Assembly (NCBI RefSeq): GCF_000269985.1
Contig: NC_016109.1
Span: 5,456,001-5,520,000, forward strand
Reading direction: 5' to 3'
From: Kitasatospora setae KM-6054
GTDB taxonomy: Bacteria > Actinomycetota > Actinomycetes > Streptomycetales > Streptomycetaceae
DNA length: 64,000 bases
The notes below the pieces were generated by a model. It did not search any database. It saw nothing but the letters and a program-made list of their open reading frames with translations, and was not told where the DNA came from. The first letter of the stretch is position 1; every line of letters starts with the position of its first letter. A program made the position numbers and the translations under genes. Below, piece by piece: positions 33,125-40,419 of this stretch.

Positions 33125-36100
33125 TCAGAGGGTGAAGACCTCTTCGATGAGTGCCTGCTGTTCGGCGGTGTGGCGCTTGGCGGAGCCGACGGCGGGGGCG
33201 GAGGAGGCGGGGCGGGCGACGCGGCGCAGGCGGGCGTTGCCGCCGGTGGGGCCGATGACGACCTGGAGGTGGTCGACGAGGTTCATCGCGATGAAGGGCC
33301 AGGCGCCTTGGTTGGCGGGTTCTTCCTGGGCCCAGACGAACTGGACGTCGTCGCCGTAGCGGGCGAGTTCTTCCTGGAGTTCGGCGACCGGGAGGGGGTA
33401 GAGGCGCTCGACGCGGACGATGGCGGTGTCGGTGACGCCGCGGTCGGTGCGGGCGGCTTCCAGGTCGTAGTAGAACTTGCCGGAGGTGATGACGACCTTG
33501 CGGACCTTGGCGGGGTCGACGGTGCGGTCGCCGATGACGGGGCGGAAGGCGCCGGTGAGGAACTCGGAGGCGGCGGAGGCGGCGGCCTTGAGGCGGAGCA
33601 TCGACTTCGGGGTGAAGACGATCAGCGGCTTGTGGTGCGGGTTGTGGGCCTGCCAGCGCAGCAGGTGGAAGTAGTTGGAGGGCAGGGTGGGCATGGCGAC
33701 GGTCATGTTGTCCTGCGCGCACAGGGCCAGGAAGCGCTCGGGGCGGGCGGAGGAGTGGTCGGGGCCCTGGCCCTCCATGCCGTGCGGCAGGAGCAGGGTG
33801 ACGCCGGAGTGCTGGCCCCACTTCTGCTCGGCGGAGGCGATGTACTCGTCGACCATGGTCTGGGCGCCGTTGACGAAGTCGCCGAACTGGGCCTCCCACA
33901 TGACCAGGGCGTTGGGGCGGGTCAGCGAGTAGCCGTACTCGAAGCCCATCGCCGCGTACTCCGACAGGAGGGAGTCGTAGACGGTGAAGCGGGCCTGGTC
34001 CTCGGTGAGGTACATCAGCGGGGTGTAGTCCTCGCCGGTGTTGCGGTCGATGAGGACGGCGTGGCGCTGGCCGAAGGTGCCGCGGCGGGAGTCCTGGCCG
34101 GCCAGGCGCACGGGGTGGCCCTCCATGAGGAGGGAGCCGATGGCCAGGGCCTCGCCGGTGGCCCAGTCGATGGTGTCGTCCTCGATGGAGGCGGCGCGTC
34201 GCTGCAGCTGCGGGAGCAGGCGGGGGTGGACGGTGAGCCAGTCGGGGAGGTTGACCTGGGAGGCGGCGATCCGCTTGACGGTCTCGGCGGAGATGCCGGT
34301 CTGCAGGGAGACGGGGAAGTCGGCGACCGGCCGGCCCGGCTCGGCGGGAGCGGGGGCGGCGACGGCCTCGCGGACCTCGGCGAAGACCTTCTCCAGCTGG
34401 CCCTGGAAGTCCTGCAGGGCCTGTTCGGCCTCTTCCATGGTGATGTCGCCGCGGCCGATCAGCGCCTCGGTGTAGAGCTTGCGCACCGAGCGCTTCTTGT
34501 CGATCAGGTCGTACATCAACGGCTGGGTGAAGGACGGGTTGTCGGCCTCGTTGTGCCCGCGGCGGCGGTAGCAGATCAGGTCGATGACGACGTCCTTGTG
34601 GAACTGCTGGCGGAACTCGAAGGCCAGCCGGGCCACGCGCACGACGGCCTCGGGGTCGTCGCCGTTGACGTGGAAGATCGGCGCCTCGATCATCCGCGCC
34701 ACGTCCGTGCAGTACATCGACGAACGCGAGGAGGCGGGGGCGGCGGTGAAGCCGACCTGGTTGTTGACGACCACGTGCACGGTGCCGCCGGTGCGGTAGC
34801 CGCGCAGCTGCGACATGTTCAGCGTCTCGGCGACCACGCCCTGCCCGGCGAACGCCGCGTCCCCGTGGATCTGGATCGGCAGGACCGGGAACGTGGTGCC
34901 CCCGAAGTCCAGGATGTCCTGCTTGGCCCGCGCGATGCCCTCCACCACGGGGTCCACCGTCTCCAGGTGCGACGGGTTCGCCGCCAGCGACACCTTGATC
35001 GTCTCGCCGTCCAGGCCGGTGAACGTGCCCTCCGAGCCCAGGTGGTACTTCACGTCACCCGAACCGTGCATCGACTTCGGGTCCAGGTTCCCCTCGAACT
35101 CCCCGAAGATCTTCCCGAACGGCTTGCCCACGATGTTCGCCAGCACGTTCAGCCGCCCGCGGTGCGCCATCCCGATCACGGCCTCGTCCAGGCGGTGCTC
35201 GGCCGCCGCGTCGATCGTCGCGTCCAACAGCGGGATCAACGACTCGCCGCCCTCCAGCGAGAACCGCTTCTGCCCGACGTACTTCGTCTGCAGGAACGTC
35301 TCGAACGCCTCCGCCGAGTTCAACCGGCGCAGGATCCGCAACTGCTCCTCGCGCTCCGGCTTCGTGTACGGCTTCTCCAACCGCTCCTGCAGCCAGCGGC
35401 GCTGCGCGGGGTCCTGGATGTGCATGTACTCGATGCCCACCGTGCGGCAGTAGGTGTTGCGCAGCAGGCCCAGGATGTCGCGGAGCTTCATCATCTTCTG
35501 GCCGCCGAAACCGCCGACCGCGAACTCCCGCTCCAGGTCCCACAGCGTCAGGCCGTGGGTGGTGACGTCCAGGTCGGGGTGCTTGCGCTGCATGTACTCC
35601 AGCGGGTCGGTGTCGGCCATCAGGTGGCCGCGGACCCGGTAGGAGTGGATCAGCTCGATCACCCGCGCGGTCTTGTTGACCTCGTCGTCGTGCGTGGTGG
35701 CCACGTCCGTGGCCCAGCGCACCGGCTCGTAGGGGATCCGCAGGGACTCGAACACCTCGTCGTAGAAGTTGTTCGCGCCCAGCAGCAGCTGGTGGATCGA
35801 ACGCAGGAACTCACCCGACGCCGCGCCCTGGATGACGCGGTGGTCGTAGGTCGAGGTCAGCGTCATGATCTTGGAGATGCCCAGGCGGGCCAGGGTCTCC
35901 GGGGAGGAGCCCTGGAACTCGGCGGGGTACTCCATCGCGCCGACGCCGACGATGGTGCCCTGGTTCTGCATCAGGCGCGGCACCGAGTGGACGGTGCCGA
36001 TGCCGCCGGGGTTGGTCAGCGAGACCGTCACGCCGGTGAAGTCGTCCATCGTCAGCTTGTTGGCGCGGGCCCGGCGCACGATGTCCTCGTACGCCTGCCA

Positions 36101-36877
36101 GAACCCGAAGAAGTCGAGGGTGTCGGCCTTCTTGATCGCCGCGACGACCAGCTGCCGGTCGCCGTTGGGCTTGACCAGGTCGATGGCCAGGCCCAGGTTC
36201 ACGTGCTCGGGCTTGACCAGGTAGGACTTGCCGTCCTCCACCTTGTAGGAGTGGTTCATGCCCGGGTTGGCCTTCACGGCCTGGACCAGCGCGTAGCCGA
36301 TCAGGTGGGTGAAGGACACCTTGCCGCCACGGGCGCGCTGCAGGTGGTTGTTGATCACGATCCGGTTGTCGATCAACAGCTTCGCCGGGACCGCGCGCAC
36401 CGACGTCGCCGTCGGGACCTCCAACGACGCGTCCATGTTCGACGCCACCGCCTTCGCCGGACCACGCAGCTGGATCACCTCGGGACCCCCGGCGGCCTTC
36501 GCGGGCGCGGCGGCGGCCGGAGCCGCGGCCTTCGGCGCGGGCGGCGCGGCGGGGGCGGCCGGAGCGGCCGGGAGCGTCGCGGGGGCGGCCACTGGCTGCG
36601 CGGGCGCCGGCGCGACGGGCGCGGGGGCGGCGGGCGCGGCCGGAGCAGCGGCAGCGGGAGCGGCAACAGGGGTCGGCTGGGCGCCGACCGGAGTCGCGGC
36701 CTGGGTCACTGGAGTCACCTCGGTACCGGGCTTGTAGTCGGCGAAAAAGTCCCACCAGGCGCGATCGACCGAAGCCGGGTCCTGGAGGTACTGCTGGTAG
36801 ATCTCGTCGACGAGCCACTCATTGGGGCCGAAGCCAGTGGAGCTTGCCGAGCTGGGGGTTTCTTGGTGTGGCGACAC
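33125..36877 (-). CDS. kgd: Multifunctional 2-oxoglutarate dehydrogenase/decarboxylase (Kgd, OdhA/SucA type)
   Basis: 1250 residues with the actinobacterial fusion: E1o N-terminal tail (GFGPNEWLVDEIYQQYLQ), an Ala/Pro linker (about 55-120), an E2-type acyltransferase domain (SFTHLIGYALVQAVKANPGM, TYDHRVIQGAASGEFL), then a thiamine-diphosphate E1 (GMAHRGRLNVLANIVGKPFG, GDAAFAGQG...ETLN, and the pyrimidine and C-terminal domains). It catalyses the 2-oxoglutarate step of the TCA cycle and can also decarboxylate or carboligate. No lipoyl domain is present, as in the family. The GTG at 36877 gives MSPHQETPSS. A near-perfect dre site lies 219 bp upstream, suggesting DasR control of this TCA branch point. 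Confidence 0.96.
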   Translation of the reverse strand: MSPHQETPSSASSTGFGPNEWLVDEIYQQYLQDPASVDRAWWDFFADYKPGTEVTPVTQAATPVGAQPTPVAAPAAAAPAAPAAPAPVAPAPAQPVAAPATLPAAPAAPAAPPAPKAAAPAAAAPAKAAGGPEVIQLRGPAKAVASNMDASLEVPTATSVRAVPAKLLIDNRIVINNHLQRARGGKVSFTHLIGYALVQAVKANPGMNHSYKVEDGKSYLVKPEHVNLGLAIDLVKPNGDRQLVVAAIKKADTLDFFGFWQAYEDIVRRARANKLTMDDFTGVTVSLTNPGGIGTVHSVPRLMQNQGTIVGVGAMEYPAEFQGSSPETLARLGISKIMTLTSTYDHRVIQGAASGEFLRSIHQLLLGANNFYDEVFESLRIPYEPVRWATDVATTHDDEVNKTARVIELIHSYRVRGHLMADTDPLEYMQRKHPDLDVTTHGLTLWDLEREFAVGGFGGQKMMKLRDILGLLRNTYCRTVGIEYMHIQDPAQRRWLQERLEKPYTKPEREEQLRILRRLNSAEAFETFLQTKYVGQKRFSLEGGESLIPLLDATIDAAAEHRLDEAVIGMAHRGRLNVLANIVGKPFGKIFGEFEGNLDPKSMHGSGDVKYHLGSEGTFTGLDGETIKVSLAANPSHLETVDPVVEGIARAKQDILDFGGTTFPVLPIQIHGDAAFAGQGVVAETLNMSQLRGYRTGGTVHVVVNNQVGFTAAPASSRSSMYCTDVARMIEAPIFHVNGDDPEAVVRVARLAFEFRQQFHKDVVIDLICYRRRGHNEADNPSFTQPLMYDLIDKKRSVRKLYTEALIGRGDITMEEAEQALQDFQGQLEKVFAEVREAVAAPAPAEPGRPVADFPVSLQTGISAETVKRIAASQVNLPDWLTVHPRLLPQLQRRAASIEDDTIDWATGEALAIGSLLMEGHPVRLAGQDSRRGTFGQRHAVLIDRNTGEDYTPLMYLTEDQARFTVYDSLLSEYAAMGFEYGYSLTRPNALVMWEAQFGDFVNGAQTMVDEYIASAEQKWGQHSGVTLLLPHGMEGQGPDHSSARPERFLALCAQDNMTVAMPTLPSNYFHLLRWQAHNPHHKPLIVFTPKSMLRLKAAASAASEFLTGAFRPVIGDRTVDPAKVRKVVITSGKFYYDLEAARTDRGVTDTAIVRVERLYPLPVAELQEELARYGDDVQFVWAQEEPANQGAWPFIAMNLVDHLQVVIGPTGGNARLRRVARPASSAPAVGSAKRHTAEQQALIEEVFTL

Positions 36878-37178
36878 GGGGCAACCGCCCTCTTCCGCTT
36901 CCTTTTGGGATGGTGGACAGCGGGGATTAAGGCTACGCCTCCGACCAGTGATCGCGCAGTCCCCGATGGTCAGGCGTCGCCCAGATCACATCGCCGGACC
37001 GGTTTTTGGCCTGATCCGTGCGTTAGGGATGCCGGAAATCGGGGAAAGCAGGGCCCGGCAGATCGTGGTCATACCGGAAGAAAATCGGACGAAGCAGTGG
37101 TATAGACCACTTGGCGGCCTCGGCCCGGGACCGGCCCCGAGCAGCCCGGCCCCGGTTTGTACCGATTGCGCCACAGTC
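36878..37178. other. 301-bp region upstream of kgd
   Basis: Between the kgd start and the end of the histidine kinase gene. It holds the dre site at 37096-37111 and GC-poor stretches (36960-37095) fitting a promoter region. No gene is seen. Confidence 0.65.
37096..37111. promoter_or_regulatory. Near-perfect DasR operator (dre) upstream of kgd
   Basis: AGTGGTATAGACCACT agrees with the dre consensus A(C/G)TGGTCTAGACCA(C/G)T at 15 of 16 positions and is the best site in the window. The nearest start it can control is kgd (219 bp). Confidence 0.75.
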
Positions 37179-38330
37179 TCAGGCCGGCACCGGCGACTCA
37201 CCCGGAAGGATGACCTCGATCCGGCAGCCCGCCGCCTCCTCCGCCACCCGGATCCGGCCGCCGTGCAGGTCCACCGCCCAGCGCGCGATCGCCAGCCCCA
37301 GGCCGGTGCCGCCGTCGCTGCCCGGTCCGAGCGCGGTCGGCGAACCGCTCCGGCCGAACCGCTCGAAGACCCGTTCGCGGTCCGCCGCCGGGATGCCGGG
37401 CCCCTGGTCCTCGACCTCCAGCAGCAGCCCGCCGCCCTCCGCCGCCCGGGCCCGCACCGTCACGGTGCCGCCGGCCGGCGAGTGCTTGCAGGCGTTGTCG
37501 ACCAGGTTGGCCACCACCTGGTGCAGCCGCTCCTCGTCCGCCACCGCGGCCAGCCCGGCCGGCTCCACCTCCACCCGCAGCCGGACGTCCCCGCGCCGGG
37601 CGTACGCGCCGCCGGCCGTCGCGCCGTCCACCGTCACCCCGCGCAGCACCCCGTCCAGGAACGGGCCGACCAGGAACGGGCGGGAGTCGAGCGGGACGAC
37701 GCCGTCGTCCAGCTTCGACAGGTCCAGCAGGTGGGTGACCAGCCGGCCCAGCCGCTCGGTCTGCTCCAGGGCGGTGCCCAGGTTCTTCGGGTCCGGCTTC
37801 ACCACGCCGTCCACCACGTTCTCCAGCAGGCCGCGGAGCGCCGCGATCGGCGTGCGCAGCTCGTGCGAGACGTTGGCGATCAGCTCCCGGCGGTGCCGGT
37901 CGGCGGCCTCCAGGTCGCCGGCCATCCGGTTGAAGGTGTCGGCCAGCTCGCCGATCTCGTCCCGCGAGGAGACGTGCACCCGGGCGCTGTAGTCGCCCTC
38001 CGCCATCGACCTGGCCGCCGCCGTCATGTCGCGCAGCGGCGCGGTCAGGCCGTTCGCCAGGAACTGCATGAACAGCAGCGAGGCGATCAGCGAGAAGATC
38101 ATGATGATCCGGATCTGGGTCTCCGACCGGATCGCCACCACCACCATGCCGGTGGCCAGCACCACCGAGACGACCACCAGCAGGGCCAGCTTGCCCTTGA
38201 TCGAGCGCACCGGGTCGAACGGGCGGATGTCCGCCCACACCCGGTGCGCGGCGCGCACCGCGAGCGGCGGCCGGGGCCGGGGGGAGGAGGCCGGCTCGGC
38301 TTCCCCGTTGCGTTGCTGCGGAAAGGTCAT
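37179..38330 (-). CDS. Sensor histidine kinase
   Basis: 383 residues: two closely spaced membrane helices (about 46-68 and 73-93) with hardly any external loop, HAMP (LTAPLRDMTAAARSMAEGDY), HisKA with the phosphorylated His in ANVSHELRTPIAAL, and HATPase_c (N-box VANLVDNACKHS, DQGPGIP, GGTGLGLAIARWAVDLHGG). The short loop suggests sensing within the membrane or by a partner. It follows its response regulator by 167 bp. The ATG at 38330 follows AGGGAC. Confidence 0.92.
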   Translation of the reverse strand: MTFPQQRNGEAEPASSPRPRPPLAVRAAHRVWADIRPFDPVRSIKGKLALLVVVSVVLATGMVVVAIRSETQIRIIMIFSLIASLLFMQFLANGLTAPLRDMTAAARSMAEGDYSARVHVSSRDEIGELADTFNRMAGDLEAADRHRRELIANVSHELRTPIAALRGLLENVVDGVVKPDPKNLGTALEQTERLGRLVTHLLDLSKLDDGVVPLDSRPFLVGPFLDGVLRGVTVDGATAGGAYARRGDVRLRVEVEPAGLAAVADEERLHQVVANLVDNACKHSPAGGTVTVRARAAEGGGLLLEVEDQGPGIPAADRERVFERFGRSGSPTALGPGSDGGTGLGLAIARWAVDLHGGRIRVAEEAAGCRIEVILPGESPVPA

Positions 38331-38391
38331 GGTGTCCCTGCGACTCGTCGTCGGTGACTCGTCCTCGGTGGGCCCGGCGGTGGTGGTGCTC

Positions 38392-38428
38392 CGGCGGCGG
38401 TGCTTCGGCGGCGGTGCTTCGGCGGCGG
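38392..38428. repeat. 14-bp tandem repeat (2.6 copies)
   Basis: CGGCGGCGGTGCTT repeated from 38392, 38406 and (partial) 38420, in the 167-bp gap between the response regulator and kinase genes. It is non-coding on the strand of the operon. Confidence 0.8.
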
Positions 38429-38497
38429 CTGGTGGGGCCTCCCCGGCCGCGCCGGGGGGCCGGGCCCCCGGGGAGGGCCCGGAGCGGGGGCGTCCGG

Positions 38498-39238
38498 TCA
38501 GGACAGCGGGGCCTCCAGCGCGTACCCCACGCCGTGCACGGTGCGGATCCAGCTGGCGCCGATCTTCCGGCGCAGTGCCTTCACGTGGCTGTCGACCGTG
38601 CGGGTGCCGGACGCGTCGGTCCAGTCCCACACCTCGGCCAGCAGCTGCTCGCGGGTCAGCACCGCGCGCGGCTGCGCCGCCAGGCAGGCCAGCAGGTCGA
38701 ACTCGGTCGGCGTCAGGTGCACGTCGCCCGAGCCCAGCCGGACCCGGCGCTGCACGTGGTCGATCTCCAGCTCGCCGAAGCGCAGCGAGCCCAGCGCGGG
38801 CGTGCGGGCCGCCTGCTGGGCGCGCTCGACCCGGCGCAGCAGCACGTTCACCCGGGCCGCCAGCTCGCGCATCGAGAACGGCTTGGTCATGTAGTCGTCC
38901 GCGCCGACGCCCAGGCCCACCAGCAGGTCGGTCTCGTCGTCCCGCGCGGTCAGCATCAGCACCGGCACCGGGCGCTGGGCCTGGATCCGGCGGCACACCT
39001 CCAGGCCGTCGAAGCCCGGCAGCATGATGTCGAGCACCACCAGGTCGGGCTGCCAGGTGTGGAACCCGTCCACCGCGCCCGGCCCGTCGTGGGCCACCGC
39101 CACCTTGAAGCCCTCGGCTCCCAGCCGCGCGGCGATCGACTCCGCGATGGTGGGCTCGTCCTCCACGACGAGCACCCGTCGCTGGGTGCCCACCGGTCCA
39201 CTGCTGATCGTCTCTTGCTGGATCTCTGTCACGGTCAC
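38498..39238 (-). CDS. OmpR/PhoB-family response regulator
   Basis: 246 residues: receiver domain (RVLVVEDEPTIAESIAARLG, phospho-acceptor in PDLVVLDIMLPG, MLTARDDETD, KPF) and a winged-helix effector (LTPTEFDLLACLA, TVDSHVKALRRKIG, VHGVGYALEAP). It works with the kinase 37179-38330. The start is taken at GTG 39238 (VTVTEIQQET); GTG 39232 is a close alternative, and the longer frame to 39385 is unlikely. It is divergent from the rhomboid-like gene. Confidence 0.92.
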   Translation of the reverse strand: MTVTEIQQETISSGPVGTQRRVLVVEDEPTIAESIAARLGAEGFKVAVAHDGPGAVDGFHTWQPDLVVLDIMLPGFDGLEVCRRIQAQRPVPVLMLTARDDETDLLVGLGVGADDYMTKPFSMRELAARVNVLLRRVERAQQAARTPALGSLRFGELEIDHVQRRVRLGSGDVHLTPTEFDLLACLAAQPRAVLTREQLLAEVWDWTDASGTRTVDSHVKALRRKIGASWIRTVHGVGYALEAPLS

Positions 39239-39533
39239 GCCACCGCCCCCAGGGCTCGCGGGCCGGCCGTCCGGGGGGACGGCGGGCTCCGCTCGTAGTC
39301 GTCTTGTTTCCGTCTGCTGTTCCGTCGTGGGTGTGCCCCGCCCGTGGTCGGCCCAGGTTTGGCAGGTCCCCGATCGGACGGGCACGGGCCGCTACCTTAC
39401 CCGCAGCACTTGCGAGCTGTAACGGTACGTGTGCGAGCGGCACGTGCCCGGGCCGAGGTCTTCACAGAAGTTCCTCAGACACCTCTCACCCACCCCCCGT
39501 ATCGTGGGCACGACGAGGCGTCAGGGAGGCGGC

Positions 39534-40235
39534 ATGACCAGCGCGGAACTGCGGCGGCGACTGATCCGGCCCGGGCTCCGGGCGGTGCCCACCCCGCGGT
39601 CCAACCCGTTCGCGCTCGGTTACCTCGCGCTGCTGCTGGGCACCACGCTGTACGCCCGCTTCGGCGACCCGGAGACCGTGCACCGGCTCCAGTCGCTCTC
39701 CTCCACCGACGCGCACAACCTGCTCGTCCACCCCGCGCTCTCCCTGGTCGGCAGCGGCCTGTGGGTCGCCGGGCCGGTCTGGATGCCGTACTTCTGGGCC
39801 TTCGCCCTCACCGTCGCACCCTTGGAACGACGGATCGGCGGCCTTCGTGCCCTCGCCGTCTTCGGCGCCGGCCACGTCGCCGCGACGCTGCTCTCCCAGG
39901 GCGTCGTGATCACCGCGGTCGCGGCCGGCGGCGCCGCGCCCGACCTGCTCGACGCGATGGACATCGGCGTCTCGTACGGGGTGCTCACCTCGCTCGGCGC
40001 CCTCGCCGGACTGCTCGGCCCGACCGGGCGGAAGGTCGCGCTGGGCGCCGGACTCGCCCTGATCGCGCACCAGGTGGTCAGCGACCCGGACCTGGTCACC
40101 GGGGTCGGCCACCCGGCGGCGCTCGCGGTGGGCGTCGCGCTCTGGCCGGTCCTCCGCGGCCGCGGGCCCCGGCGCGGCCTGGGCGCGCGGATCGCCTCGC
40201 GGGTGGGGCTGCGGCCGCTGCCCCGCTCCTCCTGA
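39534..40235 (+). CDS. Rhomboid-like multi-pass membrane protein
   Basis: 233 residues with about six membrane helices. MDIGVSYGVLTSLGALAGL contains a GxSx motif in the position of the rhomboid serine, and the last helix contains GVGHPAALAVGVAL, like the rhomboid histidine helix (GHxxGxxxG). This suggests a rhomboid-type intramembrane serine protease or an inactive relative; the usual HN motif in helix 2 is not clear to me. ATG 39534 has AGGGAGG upstream. Divergent from the response regulator, 184 bp ahead of lon. Confidence 0.7.
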   Translation: MTSAELRRRLIRPGLRAVPTPRSNPFALGYLALLLGTTLYARFGDPETVHRLQSLSSTDAHNLLVHPALSLVGSGLWVAGPVWMPYFWAFALTVAPLERRIGGLRALAVFGAGHVAATLLSQGVVITAVAAGGAAPDLLDAMDIGVSYGVLTSLGALAGLLGPTGRKVALGAGLALIAHQVVSDPDLVTGVGHPAALAVGVALWPVLRGRGPRRGLGARIASRVGLRPLPRSS

Positions 40236-40272
40236 CGCGTTCCTCCTGACGCGCGCGGCACCGCGCGCCCCC

Positions 40273-40294
40273 GCCGGGGTGCGGGGTCCCCGGC
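40273..40294 (+). terminator. Hairpin after the rhomboid-like gene
   Basis: GCCGGGG-N8-CCCCGGC, extended by alternating GCGC tracts on both sides, 37 bp after the stop. Confidence 0.55.
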
Positions 40295-40326
40295 GCGCGC
40301 CCGCCGTCCGCCGCGCGCCGGTCAGT

Positions 40327-40349
40327 CTTGTTCACTCAGGGTGAACAAG
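40327..40349. promoter_or_regulatory. ClgR-box-like palindrome upstream of lon
   Basis: CTTGTTCAC-TCAGG-GTGAACAAG is a perfect 9-bp inverted repeat. Its core GTTCAC-N5-GTGAAC differs from the ClgR box GTTCGC-N5-GCGAAC by one base per arm. It ends 70 bp before the lon start. HspR's HAIR element has a different spacing, so ClgR is the better fit. Confidence 0.65.
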
Positions 40350-40419
40350 GCCGGGGGAACAATCGGCGAGCGCCAAACCTTAGTCAGGTCAGCTCAACTT
40401 CACTGACTGGGGAGAGATC

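Noticed and set aside
32930..37105. A 1391-codon open frame on the plus strand
   Set aside because: Exact antisense of kgd, which has full family similarity; GC-rich codon bias opens the complementary frame.
40327..40349. HspR HAIR element at lon
   Set aside because: HAIR is CTTGAGT-N7-ACTCAAG; the spacing and inner bases here fit a ClgR box better.
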